A stretch of DNA of 64,000 bases from Pampus argenteus (GCA_036937835.1 CM072873.1:14372001-14436000); one strand, 5' to 3'; counted from the stretch's first letter, positions 50,301-64,000 are shown. Program-made: numbers and translations. The notes: generated by a model from the sequence alone, not told the origin.

Positions 50301-53300
50301 AAACTAACACCAAATACTGCAGCAAAAAAAAAAACACAAAGAAAAAAGAAAAACCTTCACGACAGAGAAAATACTTACAAATCGGGGAGCCTGTCTGCAG
50401 TTCCTTGGCTCAATCTCCAGAGACATGTTGAACAGGTAGTCAGAAAACTCCTTCTCACTCCTGTTTCCCATCGGGTTCAGGTTCTCAAAGAATCTCTGTG
50501 CAACAAAAACACACATGTTGAGACCAGGATCTGTGTATTACACGTGTTAAACTGCAACAAAGGCAATATTATGAACACCCACCCTGATGTCATGCTCCAC
50601 CTTCAGACAGTAGGGCTGGTTCTGATACTGCTGGATCTCTCCGGTAATTTCCGCCACTTTCCTCCTCTTGCTGAAGTTGATCAGCTCCTTGGAGTGGCGT
50701 TTGAGGATGTCCGGGTTGCCTTCCTCTGTCTTCAAGATGTTGGTTAAATAGATACCTGAGGAACAGGATGATGGTCAAACTTATGTGCTTGTTCAATAAA
50801 TGTTTTCGCTTGTGTGAATATGAACTACTAAACTAGTCGAAAACTGAACATACACAGAAAATAAAACAGTTTCAATAAATAATGATACACAATTGTTAAG
50901 CAGTTATATCTAAATATGTTTCAGATTCATATTTCAACTGTTGTACATTAAAAACAGAATGTCACACTGTAGAAGACTTACCAAAGAAAGGCACACAGGG
51001 TGGGTTTATTGACTTGAGTTTAGCTAAGTATTTCTTAAAATGGTCCTGGCTCAGTTCCACAGCTTCTTCCAGGATTTTCTTTTTCCTCTCTGGTATTGCC
51101 TGTGGTTCACGAGAAAGAAACAGTCCTATAAATTAGGTTTCTATCATCAGCTCAGCATCTATTTATTATATTTAGATCAAATGGTTGACAGGACCAACAT
51201 ACATACAAAAACTACCAGTAGCAGGACATCTCTTGATTCATGTGTGGATTTATTTTCTTTTTTTTTTGGAATTAGATGTTCAATTATAATTCAAAGTAAA
51301 AAAAAAATTTTATAAAAATTCAAACAATTATTTTCGTGTTTTGTTCTGATCACTGTGAAAGCTTTACTCACCTCAAAGGTGTGGTCGAGCCTGTAGACTG
51401 GGACAGAGTTGATGGCGCTGACCACCTCCAGCACACCGTTGAAGTTGTTGAGTTCCTGGAAAACCTGCAGAATCTCTATGACTCGTGTCAACACTGCCAC
51501 CCTCTCCTCCAAGTTCATGGTCTCTACAATACACCTGAGACACACACAAACACACACAGTTACAGATGCTTTGTTTCTCCAGGACTCTAAAACCAATGTT
51601 TTTCTTGACTTGTTTCCTGAAACTCACTTCTCGAACCACAGTGTGAGGTTGGTGGTGTGACGGATCATGCGGAGCAAGTTGGGTGAGTTCTTCTCTTTAT
51701 CCTCTTTGGTCCAGACGCTGCCAACCAGCTCAGACGGCCTGACAGCTCTGTGGACGGAGCAGTTTTATATTGGGACAGGCAACACCAAACACCATTACAG
51801 GGGATCCAACAATCTGATAACCTAACTGATTACAACACTTTGGTTATCTTGTTTGTTGCCATGCCGACAACAATGTGTTCTACTGCATATCAGTGACTTA
51901 CCTGTAGAGCTCCGACTCGAGCAGAGTCAGCTGACGGGCGATCTCTATGGGGTGAAGGGTCATGAGGTCGAATGAGTCCACCTGGCCCGCTCTGCAGATG
52001 TGCCACTCGATGGGAGGAGGCGGGCTCTCGAAGGTGATGTTGTGACTGACGCCGTTTGACTGTGTCTGCAGCTTCCTCTTGATGATCTTATTGATGGACT
52101 CCACCCACTTTCTCATAGACTTGCCTAGAAAGGAACCACACATAAAACATACAGTTTACATTGTAAACCATTTCTACACCAGGTCATACAAAAATACTAA
52201 TTTGATGCTGCCACATTCTGTTAGTAAAGAATTACATTCAGAGTAACACCACGGCCACACTTTAATAAAGTTTCTTCACATATTTGATGTTTATTTGTGT
52301 ATATGGCTTGCTTAAGCAAACAAAATATTATATATGTAGGACTGACCTCGGAGTTGAATTTTGCTAGTGATATATTCCTCTAATCGACTTCTCAGCTCTG
52401 GATCGTTGTCAAAGTCGTAGAAATGATGTTCGACCCACTGACGGAAAACATTGAGGACCCTGTGAAGAAAAGACAAGTTAGTATTAATTCATTAGAAATT
52501 AAATCAAGTGTGAGAAAATTCCAACTAAAAAGATATTTTATTGTGGCACAGTCAGTTACATGATAAGAAACCAAGTTTTTTCGTACTTGAGTTGCCAGAC
52601 TTAAAAATTAATACTTAAAAAGGGAAAAAGCAGGAAACTGACTATCCTGATCTTAAAATAAACAGTGGAACCACATTGCTCTGTTATTCAACTATAGACC
52701 ACCCAAGCTGCAGGACAACATGCTTGAATTTTTGATCAAAAATGCTGTCCTTAAAAAGTTAAATTGTTGTTCATACAAGGGGGGTGATTCACCACAGGCT
52801 TAATGCCATATTCTGTTGTTACTGACTGAGTAATGTCAGTATAGTAACCACAAAACTGATACCTCTCAACATGTGTTTAAACTGGAGCCGTTACAAATTT
52901 TTTTTTTTTTTTTTATTTTTTTATTGCAGCTGCCCCTAACTACAGCACTTTAGACCATTAGTGAGACCTCTTAGTTTTTCTTAAGTCTTTTGTGCCTTAT
53001 AAGGAGACAAAATCTAGCCATATAAAGGAGACAATGGTTCAGTGAGAACAATCAGGCCTTAATAGGATAGTTTACAAGAGCCAAACAACAACAGCAGGCA
53101 AAGAGACACAAACTCTTTTGTGGCAAGTTATAAGAAGTTTTTTTTAATTTGTTTATTATTTGAGGACTATGATAATTTACGAATTCACTGACATGGAAAC
53201 ATTAAAATATTTTTTAAAAGGGGGTATACAAATTGTGGAGATGCAAACTCTAACTCTAAATATCTTTAAAAAATAGACACATTCAGAAGTTATTTTTCTC

Positions 53301-56300
53301 TTATTAGTGTGAATAATGTGCACTGAATTTTTTCAAGAATTAATTCTTTCTCAGTCGCTGCTATTTGTCTTTCAATAGCTTTACAGAAACAATCAACCGA
53401 AGCAGTAACAGCTGTGGTTGGACAGTCAGTCATACCTGAGTTGGACTGGTTGCACATATTCCTTGCGGAACCTCTGGAGCTCGGCTGCCATTGGCTGGTC
53501 ACCGTTCCAGAGAGCCTGTCGGTCCTCCTCAGTCGGTTCGGACTCAGGAATCTCAATCCTGGGAGAAATAATGGTCGGACATGATATTTTAAGATGTCAG
53601 GTCACACACACACACAATACCACATCACTTATACAGTCTTGAAATGTCCAAGTGAAGATGACCGTTTTATGATGTTGGGAAGACAGCTGCTCTAGCTAAA
53701 CCATACCTGTCTACCAGCAGGGTGAGAAGCTCTTGTGGTGTGCAGAATGATCGGTACGTGGTAAGAAACGTGCGCACAAAGTTAGGATCTACAAAGAAAT
53801 TAAACAGTTTAGACAATGTGAGAAAAAGTCAAATTGAACATATTTCAAATATCTTTCTACAAGCAGATCTATTCCAATGTCTTACCAGCATACATGTGGT
53901 AGGTGAGCCTCTCTATGAGCTTGACCACTGTGCCTGCTTTAATGATGGGGATGCCTGTTTTGCTCTGCACTTTGTCTTCAAAAACTATATTCTCCTCAGA
54001 GTCCTGCTCAGCAAACCGGTAAACTTCCGGGGAGGGCAGTCTTAGAGGATGTGCCTGTTCCTCATGCTGCAACACTGTGTCTAACATGCGATCCAAAGTG
54101 GAGCGGTACTGCAGAGTCACCAACGCCGCCATCCACGATGCTTTCTCTTCTGCTGTCCGTGCACAGAAAACTGCACAGTTTTCATCTTTGCCTATCAGTT
54201 CAAAGGCGTGCCGCAGCTCCGTCGAGTCCTCACGGTCCACGATGCGGATCTTCCTCAGCACAAACTTCTCCTTCAGGCGGTACTCTGCCCCGCTGCCCGA
54301 CCCCGGGAGCCGTGAACTCTGATTGGCCTTGCAACTGATCATCAGGCCATCAAATAGGAAGTTGTGTCGCTCATGCTTGGCGCCCGCTCGTAAAAGCGCC
54401 CCCTCCAGGATGAACTCGCTGCAGCACTGACCGATGTCCTTCCCCTCCCAGCCGTCGATGCTCTTCTGGATCTCGTTCATGCGTTTGATGGCTAGTTGTT
54501 TGCTACGAACCTGTCTGCTGTACAGGCGGTACATGGGCTCGCTGTGAGGGGAGAAGTGAACTTGAAGTCAAAGGAAACTGAGCAACAGAAATATTGCTAC
54601 TAAACAAGTACATGCAGCTGCTGCATCTTTGTGTACCAATGAGTTTTTTAGACCAAATGTTAGACCGAGAATTGCTTTATTGAAACGCAAATGCAGCACT
54701 TTTAAAACCATTACTACCCATTGATCAATAACATGTTGACAGAACGACAAACTAAATATTTTATCATTAATATTTCCAATGGAGATTTACCCAGGTTTAC
54801 GTCGAGGCAGGTGCTTGGCATAGATTCGCTCCACGCTACACTGAAGGTTGAGCAGCGCTGTGATCGCCTGTTTCAGACATTCTCTGTCATCTTGGTCTTC
54901 ACTGCGCTCCTGAAGTTGCTGTAAATTTGCAGAATTTCAGATCAGATATGGTGCTGTAACTCATAACACTGTACAGAAGTCAATGGGCATTTTCCCACAG
55001 TTTATTGACATGTCATAGTAGCCAAGGTACGCACCTGTAGAAGATCAAAGTAACGCATACAGTGATACACTGGGACCATCATCAGCTGTGGAAGGACATA
55101 CTGGACGGCTTCTTTGAAGCCCTCTGCAACTGACTGGAGAGACAAAGATCCATAAAAACTGTTAGTGATTGATGACACTGAAGACATTCAAGCTAGATTT
55201 GGGATATATTTAAAGACAATGTCCACTTTCTTTCTAATCCTAGAAAGAATACAATAACAAAAACAAAACAAAACAAAAACAACACAACAACATACCAGTT
55301 TACACAGAACATTTAACTTGAGATTTAATTTTCACTTCAAAATAAATGGGTCAGCTGACCGGATGGCCCCATTGTTTTTTAAGCCATTGTAAAGATGCAT
55401 CTGATTTTATTCATGTCTTAAATGCCAGCAAGTAAAATGTGATCATAACAGACAGGCACAACGGTGAAAACTACAGAAATATGTCCCAGATTAAAATAAC
55501 AGCAGGGGTATTCTTCAGTAAGAACGTGCTAAAATTCACAAGTGAAAGATGAGATCTGTGAAGAAAAAGACAATTCAAATATCTATGTTTCAGTTTATAA
55601 ATGAGTCTGAATTAGCTCAGACAAAAGGCTTGGAGGGTGACGAGGGATGCAGGGAGGGAGGGAGAGGCGGTTGACCAAGTAAGGCTGCAGGGTAACCGGA
55701 GAAGGGGCTGTCATAGTATCCATTTAAATCTCCTGTTCTCCTGATAGACGACTCAGAATCAATATGCTAGTATTCAGACTCCACAGCAGCGGTCACACTG
55801 TCTGCGTGGAGAGAAGAAACTTGGGGAGGGGAGGAGAGGGGAGGAGGGTCTGTGTGCAGAGTAGAAAGATGCCGACTGATGGACAGCTGAGAAACAATGA
55901 ACTAAGTTTAGATTTTAATATGTTAGCATCCTTCAGATTTAGAAAACATGCATTAGGGCTGCACATTTAGATGTACTGTACTTTGGAATTGATTGTTATC
56001 ATTATTGATTAATTCTGTAGATTATTTTCTCATTTGGTCTATAAAATGTCAGACAGTGAATCCAATTATATACAGTTTACTATCGCAGTAAACTAAAGAA
56101 ACCAGTTCATTTTCAATCAACTAATCGATTAATAGTTGCAGCTCTAGTTTCAAACATGTAATTAACTGCATCTCTAAAATGCAGTTGCTGCTGCATTTGA
56201 GAACATTTTCACTATAGAGGCAATCAGCAAGTGTAATATAACCACACTATGTAATATTTTATTTATTTATTTATATATATATATATATCAGAGCTTTATA

Positions 56301-59300
56301 TTTAACCCTACTTCATGTTTACTATTTGTTGTGTTTTTGTTTGTATGCAGTTGTCCCCACGCCTCTATCTCATTTTCAGTGACATTTGACTTATTATCAC
56401 TACAGTGTAGTCACTACATCACATGCATCATTATGGCAGCAGCCTAAATATAAAACAGACAGTGCAGCACGAATACGGTACAGAATGACTATGAGAACAA
56501 CATGTTCCCCATTTCACAGGAGGTACAGGGCTGCTTGAACCCATGTTGTGGTCTTTTGCAGTCTTAATTCACAGCTTATTTTCAACATGAAATGCGCCTT
56601 GGGCCACCACCCCTCTCCTCCTCCTCCCCAGTAGAAAAATGGCCCGCAGTATGGCTGCCTGTTCTATTTTTAAAAGGCGATGTAATTTACCCACAATACC
56701 AGACGCTGCAGAGTGCAGGGCCTGAGTGCTCGACAGACGCATCTATCTGACAGAGAGCAGGGAGGGAGGGAGGAAGTCAAGAAGGATGAAGTGAGAAAGA
56801 TGAAGGACATGCAAAGAGATAAAAGCTGAAGAGCTAGAAAAGAGGCACTAAAAAATATGGCAAACGCTGTAATAGGTTTGCATTTGTACCAGGTGCTGTG
56901 GATAAAAGTATCCATATAATGTTCATGTTGTCCAAAAAATGCGGAGAGATGACGAGGCAGCGGGTCAGAGATGAGACACAAAGTGAGAGATTCTAAAATA
57001 AGATTACCTCCCTGTACAGAAACAGGGCAGAAGCAGTTTGATAAAAAGGGGTGGAGGTGTTTGTGTGTGTGTGGTGGTGGTGGGGAGTCTCAGATGTGAA
57101 GAGAAACCATTACACCATCTGCCCCTGGGACCGCTGACGTTCAGCACACACACCTCTACACAGACACACACACCTCTACACAGACACACACACCTCTACA
57201 CAGACACACACACCCACACGTAGAGCAATTGAATTTGTAAAGCAACATAATACATTTAAGTAATTTTTTAAAACAAACATAAAAGAAAAATAATTGGCAG
57301 GTGAATCAATAATAAACAATAATTGTAAATAGCAGCCCACAACTTCCCACAATAAGCACTATTTCTAATTACTTATACAAAAAACACACAGTTTTAATAT
57401 TAAATATGATGGTTACTACAATTATTTTGAGACTGTGTGTGAAAATAGATTTGATATTTTGTTTTCTTGATTATTTCGTAGTTTCTTGATATCCATCAGT
57501 CGTAGGCATCTTGTGTTGGTTTTATTTTTAACTCCTGTGCCCATTTCCTCACTCAATGAGTATATGAAAATAAACACTGGGGGTGAGTAATCAGAGGACA
57601 TTTTGCCAGCAGCGTTGATATAACTCGGGTTAAACTGGTTGTTTGAGGGTAAACACAACGATGCCTGAGATACAGTCAGTCAGCAGCACTGTTTCTTATT
57701 TCTTAATTATTTTTTTTAAACAACACTACCAGACAAGATATACAGATATACAGTATTTCTACAAGTAGAGCTATTAAAATATAAACTTAATATCCAATTA
57801 ATGAAACAGGACAATGCTTCATACTGTAAATACGGCTGTGAGTTTGGAGCTTCGATGTTGCTTTATATGAACAGTCAACTCGTTGGTTCATGGCCTGAGA
57901 AAACACCAGAAAATATTTCATCTTCAAAGGCTGCCAAACTGCACCCCACCGAGCATATTTCAATGCTATTCTTGTGAGGAATGTCTAAATAAAACAATGC
58001 AGCACCAGTGAATAAACTGTACACAGGACGCCGAATATGTCATGACATGCCCTCAAATAGTATTTGGAGGATTTCCACGAGGCACCCAGGTTAACTTCAA
58101 AGCAAAACAGGAACAAATAATGAAGCACTGTTTGCTTGCTGTACACACGTACGTGACCTGTTTGTACCTTCATATTAAAAAACAAACAACATTTTTTCAT
58201 CATTTTATGGCATTTTCTAGTTTATGAGAAAGATTTACATCTGAGATGATGGGAAACACAGGAGTAGGAAAAATTGCAGCTATAATAGACATGAATCACA
58301 CAAAGTAAAGTGTATGTGACAAGTTTTAACCAACCAGGTACTAAAGTATTAACACAAATATTATATAATTAATTAATTAATTTCCTTAATATGAATCTTT
58401 TTTTTAAAAGAAGGCATATTTACCTCAGATTCTTCTGCTTTTTTTGTTGATTTGAAGATTTTTTTTGTCAATGTATCAAATTCTTTATGATAATAATGTC
58501 TGAACAAAATGATTGAAGGATACTATATCACCCTATTCCTGAAGATTTGCGCGCTAAAATGTGAAAATCATGCATATCTCCTGGTTCCCATTGTTTTTTT
58601 TTATCTACTTTTTCAAACAACCTAGAAGTTATCAAATCAAGTCCTGATTTGTTCTTTCAAACCATGTGTCAAATGACAAGCTCCAATCAAACATCTCTGA
58701 GGCTGGTTTAAACATCTTACCTGGAAGTAAAGGCCCGCAGTCGGTCGTGCCATCAGGTTGCTGAAGTGCTCGTGGAAATCCTTGCTGAGGATATCCTGAG
58801 ACAGGGTCTCATAGGGATCAAACGCCTGCTCCTACAGGCATGAAGAGAGTAATTCAACATTTAATGTTTTTTACACTTTTGTCACACCATATTCTTACAT
58901 AACAAGGAGGATGCTTAAATGCACACAGTATGTCCCATGCTATCTGTTCTTATTTGAGTATCAGTTAATCAGCTAATAATGTACAGTATATAACATCTTC
59001 TTCTGTAATAAAAACCTCACAAATACAAACTCTCTTTTCTCAGGTGTACAGACAGTGAATGCTGTAAAACAACATGTTTTTATACATGAATTACTTATAA
59101 ATCTATTTGACCCTGCAGGTCATGGGTCAGCTAGTAAATTTGAAAGAGTTTTTTTTGTCAGAAATGCTCCGTACCTCTGCTAGATCCTCGAAGCAGCTGC
59201 CCACGAGGGGATGAGGGCTGCCATCAGCCGTCATCTCCACAGCGTCCTCGATCAGTCCGAGCAGCTTCACCGTCAGCTCATGGATGTCCAGGATGTTACT

Positions 59301-62300
59301 GAAGATCACCTCCACATCCTGCGCAACACGACACAAGTCATCATTACAAAACATGCTTTACTGTGCTGCTGTGAAAAGACCGACTGCAGGGGTGGGTTGT
59401 GAAAGGCAAGTGGCTTTACGTTTAGAGATGTAAGTTTTTCTGCGAGTCCTTAAACCAGCTGGGAAAGTCTGTTACAGAGAGAGAACTTTAAAATAGTAAT
59501 TGTAAATGAAAATGTGCTTAAAGGTGACCAAAGATTAAAGATCTAGATTGTGTCTAGAGTTACATGCACAAGTACAATCACATAATTGGGGGAAATCAGG
59601 TTAAAGTACAAAATCAGAGAATATTTTAACATTATGCTGCAATAACATGATTGGTCTAAAACCTGTGTTTGCATGCAGCTGTTTAGCGAGTTTTTGTTTT
59701 TTTTGCGTGGAGCGTCAGATTTGGACCCAGTTTCAGTTAGTCTTTCAGTTTAACTCTGGGTTTAATTATTTTAGATGCAAGAATATTCATGTCACCACAC
59801 AGCTACCACAGAGAGTGTCTAAAGTCTTATTCGTGCTCATAACACACTTGTAAAAATCCCATTAGAAACCTATTCAAGGGTATACATGGCCAAGAATTAA
59901 TGTTTCTCCTTATTAAACAATTTCTTATAAGCCTTTATTACAAAAAAATGTTTTCTTCTGTAAATGATGTTTAAGAAATCATGATTTATGATACCATGGA
60001 AAACCAACAATAATCAGGATATTTATGTGCATGTAAACACACTGAATGTGTTTAACCACAAGTCAGTAGCAGGGTGGTACTGAAAGAGCTCCCACTTAAA
60101 GTCAACCTCACTTGGATAAATAAATGCTAAAAACAAATAGTGTTGAGAATGTGCTAAAAAACAACAACAACAACAGGCTCAATTTGGCAGAGGAAATCAT
60201 TAGTCAAGCAGATGAGAAAGCACATCCCAAAATAGCACGGAGTAATTATTGACTGCTAAAGTTTTGTCTTGTCATTATTTGACGGTAACAATTTCTTGAC
60301 ATCCCTAAGCAATTTAAGATTATATCGTGTTTCAATGTACATAATTGAGGTTATATTGGCAAATGCTGCACATGCTGATTCTGTCTCAGCATAATTATAT
60401 GTTCTGCATTCCACTGGGCCTCCCAAAAGGTTTTATCTTCCTCACCCAAATGATACCACAAATTACCCAACCAAAAGTATGCAAAGCCGCAGCAGCCTAT
60501 TAAACTCAACTTTCCATTCACTTCTCCTCAACACGTAGACCCACCACTCAACTTCCTACTCCGACCCATCCTTTAAAGCACTGAAAACTGCCATATTAGA
60601 CACCAAGTAATTAGGAATTAGCTTTCTTTTCTGTCACAAGACAGATATGAATATTCATTAACTGAAGGTGTCAGAGAGCAAAATAGCCAAAGTCGTTGGG
60701 GAGAGCGATAGATAGATAGAGAGATAGATATAGAGATAGATATAGATAGATAGAGAGATAGATATAGATATATGTGATTACCTGTTAGCCTATTACAGAG
60801 TTTCAATTGTAATCTTTAAATGTTCTTATGCTGGATTTGTCTGAAATTGCTTTGTAATTACCTTCAGTTAGAAACCCTACTGTTTGTTTATAAGCTGGCT
60901 TTGTAATAAGCTGACCGTTTTACCTTAAGTCTCTGTATCCTTCTCAGTTGTGAGAATTTGTAGTTTTTACAACTATTATGTGATAGTATAATCTCTGGAT
61001 TTTGGACTGTTGGTCGGAGCAAACAATATGAAGATGCTACTTGGGCATTTTTTACTATTTTATGAGAATTTATAGAGCAAACAATTAGTTGACTGATTTA
61101 GAAAATGATCTTATTGTAGTTCTTAAAGCATTGTAATTAATTTTGCAAGCCTTTCTCACCTGGGGCGTGAAGGTCTTGGGGTTTGACAGGAAGTGATGGC
61201 GGAACACTTTGATGATCAGGTCGAGCTCACGCAGGTACTGCCGCTCCTCTGCTATTTCAAGCCTCACCAGGTCGTCGTATGTGAGCTCTCCAGAGGACGA
61301 CGGCTCCTCTGTGCACTGTGACATCAAGCCAATATCCTCCTCCTGATCAAACATGTCCATCAACACCTAGAAACAAACAGCAGAGATTAACTATTCCTTC
61401 TTTCCTCATGGCGTTTGGTTTTTACAGCCTGCCTAAAACCCTGCTATTAAACTGGGTGATGTGAATGTCAGCGGCAGCTTTTACTCACCTTGTCTGCACA
61501 CATGGACACCTTGATGTCCTGCTGGCTGATTTCATAATGCCGAATGTTGCCAACATAGTTGCCTGCCAGTTTCAGTATGTCTGCTGATATGTATTCAAGA
61601 ACAGCCACAATGTACAGGGAAACGTGGTAGTCGACTTTATAGCCTAAAACCTCCTGCAGAAAATGGTGGGAAACAACATATTTGTTTGTTAAACGCGGGG
61701 TCAATCAGCAGTTCAAAATCTTTCCTGGTATCTATCTGAACCTGCATGGACGATCAGATAAGTTCAGGGTAATCTAATTAGTCTGAATCAAGCTGCCAAC
61801 AGTATACTAAATTGAATAAGAAGTATTCCCAGCATTTGCTGTAATTTTCTGGCAGTTGCATCAGAGCTGACTAGGACTTATAAGAATGTTGAACTTCATA
61901 TCTGATGGAGAGACTGGTGGGTTATTCAGAAGCCTTTACCTTAAGCAGTGGGTGTATCTTGTCTACAGGGAGAAGTAAGGGATTTCTCCTCTTGCGTTTC
62001 TCAATGGCTGACTGGGCGTCGGCAATCGCCCATTTATCTATTGGGTGGGGAAAGGTTTTCTGGACACGTTCCTGGTGGGAGATGAGGGAATTATTAAAGT
62101 CACCCGCTTCAGTCACTTCACGCTTAATAAAATTGGAAATCAATAAGATGACACAGAAGTATTCAGTTATTTAGTGCAGAGAGACTAGGAGCTAGAGGAG
62201 AGGACTTACCTCTACATCCTGCACAGAGCGAGGCTGGGCCACACACAGCATGTTGAGCAGCTGCAGGATCAGCTCCTCAATGTGCTGAAGGGCATCCTCC

Positions 62301-62335
62301 TTGGCCATGAGGTTCGGGTGGACCTGCTTCTGTAC
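47368..62335 (-). CDS. sos2: Son of sevenless homolog 2, 22 exons, first coding exon outside window
   Basis: Coding exons on the minus strand: 62210-62335, 61940-62071, 61489-61653, 61160-61366, 59175-59318, 58721-58831, 55035-55133, 54791-54918, 53886-54541, 53707-53788, 53436-53558, 52347-52459, 51902-52124, 51628-51747, 51372-51534, 50982-51099, 50583-50755, 50379-50495, 49188-49449, 48838-48879, 48558-48661, 47368-47871. Phases agree throughout, giving 1303 residues; with the usual 29-residue first exon this matches human SOS2 (1332). Domain order: histone fold, DH (from SSSGELTYDDLV), PH (GWEGKDIGQCC to the Trp in ASWMAAL), REM (GTVVKLIERLTYHMY), CDC25 (catalytic helical-hairpin region around FNGVLEVVSAINSVPVYRL) and a proline-rich tail with GRB2 SH3-type PPVPPR and PAIPPR. 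It activates Ras, and Rac through DH-PH, at the plasma membrane after receptor signalling. SOS2 rather than SOS1: CTEEPSSSGEL, FESPPPPIEWHI and GSNSIF. Confidence 0.97.
49565..50105 (-). repeat. Interspersed repeat, family B copy 2
   Basis: Between sos2 exons 49188-49449 and 50379-50495. The part 49565-49815 aligns, inverted, with 8670-8905 (shared CCAATCAGAA, GGCCTTAAAGAG and terminal CTTTAAA). The copy seems to extend to about 50105, where TTCACTTTAAA recurs. Non-coding; class not assigned. Confidence 0.55.
56259..56288. repeat. AT-rich microsatellite
   Basis: TTTA units passing into (AT)n, in a large sos2 intron. Confidence 0.8.
57151..57210. repeat. 20-bp minisatellite, 3 copies
   Basis: The unit CACCTCTACACAGACACACA repeats exactly at 57151, 57171 and 57191. 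It lies next to AC/GT-rich sequence in the sos2 intron. Confidence 0.9.
60705..60772. repeat. GATA-rich microsatellite
   Basis: Mixed GATA, GAGATA and TATAGATA units in a sos2 intron. Confidence 0.9.
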
Positions 62336-64000
62336 CTGAATGTTCAAGACAAAAAAGAAAAAGAAATGAGTGACAAATACAACAAGTTGGATAAAAGACC
62401 TTAACACAATCAAACAATCAAGAGTTTGATTTTTGATTATCCCCTGAAGAAGAAGGAAAATAGACGATGTCAACTGAAACTGGGCAATAGATGAAGGTGA
62501 TCATTAACATCTGGTTTGATGCACCAGCTCAGGTCCCGTTTAAATGACATCAAGACAGCAAGTTGAGACAGTGGCTGATTGAAGAAAAGCACCTTTTCTT
62601 GGTTTTAAAAAATGGTCATCTTGGTGGTTTTGGATGTTTCAACCCATTAATTTTACAAATCACATGTAATTTTCACCACAGCTAGTCATTTTCCAAAGAC
62701 ACCATAGATCAGACCATTAGTTTCCCTTCATTTCACAAGAATATGCAATCAGCTTGCAGAGACATGAAGCTTGATTTAAGTAATCGGATGTTAGTTTGTC
62801 CTTTAAAGCATAACCAAGACGGACCTCTTGAAACCCAAACAAATAAAATAACTTAAAAGCAGATTCACAAAGAATGAATTTCTTTCTTGAAGAAAAGAGA
62901 TTTGTCATTCGCGGGCTACAATATGATAATCTGCCAGTTTTATTTTAATCTTTTAGAGCTCATGGTGACATCTTCAAATGTCTTGTTTTATTGGGCCAAA
63001 AGTCCAAAATCAAAAAGGTATTTGGTTTATTACCGCATATGACACAGAAAATCACCATATATATACATATATTTAGAGAAGCTACAACTAGCACATTTTG
63101 GGCATTTTTGTTATTTTTAAAAATGACTCAATCTACTAAGCGACTAGTCATTGCAGCTCTAGACACATTAGATTTATTAAAGTCAAATTTCATGGAGCAA
63201 AAACTATCCCAAAGCCAAAGTTATTCAGATTACTATCAAATATGACAAATAAAGCGTAAAATCTTTACATTTAAGAAGCAGGAACCAGAAAATATTCAGC
63301 CTAGTTGCAGATTAATTTTCTGTTGACACTAACTGTTCCATGCAATTATTCATCCTCCAATTTAAGCTGCAAGGTGCTGTTAAACATGCTCTGTCAATAA
63401 ATATTTCTGTAAAAAGAAAAATCAAAAAGACATGCATTTAACTTGTGGAGGTGTAACGCGCCTGACAGAAGGTGTGGTTTTAGGTGGAGACAGCAGAGAA
63501 GGTGTGGCTTCATCAGGTCTACAAGTGGAAAGAGAAGAACTCCCCCCCACCACCACCACCACCACCCTCCAACTTCCCAAAAGATGTCGTCATGTGGGCC
63601 GTGCCCTCTTGCAGGAATGCTGTCAGTTGAGATACTATTATAGCAACCAAAGCAGACTAGAGGGGGAGAAAAAGAAAGAAGCTGTGGGAGAGGACGAGAG
63701 GAGAGGTGGATCGAGAGAGCACATTTACTCTCTACTCACAAAAGCCAGGCCTGTTCACATGCCAATGATGGAATTACCCTGGCAAATAGTAAAGTGGGTC
63801 GTTATGATGACAAAACATTAGCCTCGGATTAAGGAATGTGAGAGGAGAGTTAAAAGGTCAGCACAGACCGGGCTTTGTGCATTCTTGTGCTCTGACTTAA
63901 CAGAGATGCAGCGGTGTGGCAGGATGTCCCCTCTGTCTCAAGTTCAGTTCATTTGTTTGAGATAAAATGATAAATCAGATATATTAGGGGTGGTGGGGGT
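62336..64000 (-). other. sos2: sos2 intron 1, 5' part beyond window
   Basis: The exon at 62210-62335 opens with VQKQVHPN, the second coding exon of SOS genes. The first exon (about 29 codons including EFFSEEN in human) is not found in this stretch, so intron 1 runs off the right edge. The interval includes a short CCA-rich stretch near 63548-63568 and no recognised gene. Confidence 0.75.

Larger units (their letters stand above)
55134..58720 (-). other. sos2: Large sos2 intron
   Basis: Intron of about 3.6 kb. Apart from the microsatellite and minisatellite listed, it is AT-rich sequence without recognisable genes. Confidence 0.7.

Noticed and set aside
57151..57210. Regular repeat that could suggest a CRISPR array
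   Set aside because: Head-to-tail units without spacers, in a vertebrate intron; it is a minisatellite.

Overview
The window is nuclear DNA of a ray-finned (teleost) fish. It is AT-rich, its genes are split into many short exons with GT-AG introns, and the proteins they encode match vertebrate families along their full length. Several interspersed repeats are of kinds common in teleost genomes. I found no prokaryotic, viral, CRISPR or rRNA/tRNA feature. All exon borders were read by eye from splice signals, reading phase and known family proteins.

Layout, left to right: (1) desi2, minus, 1240-6279, complete, 198 aa, a PPPDE-fold cysteine hydrolase. (2) synj2bp, minus, 9704-12491, complete, 146 aa, a tail-anchored mitochondrial PDZ protein. 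(3) lgals3, minus, 14120-17497, complete, 377 aa, galectin-3 with an enlarged Pro/Gly-rich tail. (4) gmfb, plus, 19446-24254, complete, 142 aa, an ADF-homology actin regulator with an AT-AC (U12-type) intron. (5) cnih1, plus, 27789-32204, complete, 144 aa, a cornichon ER cargo receptor with two candidate extra exons. (6) cdkn3, minus, 34245-37615, complete, up to 241 aa, a Cdk-associated dual-specificity phosphatase. (7) An ARHGEF33-like RhoGEF, plus, 39255-44171, complete, 687 aa. (8) sos2, minus, 47368-62335 and beyond, the Ras/Rac exchange factor. All its coding exons except the first are present (1303 aa); the first lies past the right edge.

Arrangement: lgals3/gmfb and cdkn3/RhoGEF are head-to-head pairs. 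cnih1/cdkn3 and RhoGEF/sos2 are tail-to-tail, and the poly(A) signals of the last pair lie only about 70 bp apart. In human, CDKN3, CNIH1, GMFB, LGALS3 and SOS2 lie near each other on 14q21-q22, so most of the window is one conserved vertebrate block. SYNJ2BP (14q24) and DESI2 (1q44) sit elsewhere in human. The genes do not form a pathway; they share a neighbourhood, not a function, although sos2 and the RhoGEF both encode exchange factors for small GTPases.

The most interesting items are the AT-AC intron of gmfb, a possible in-frame cnih1 cassette exon resembling the insert of CNIH2/3, and the ARHGEF33-like gene beside sos2, which mirrors the human ARHGEF33-SOS1 neighbourhood. I do not see a wholly new biological system here.
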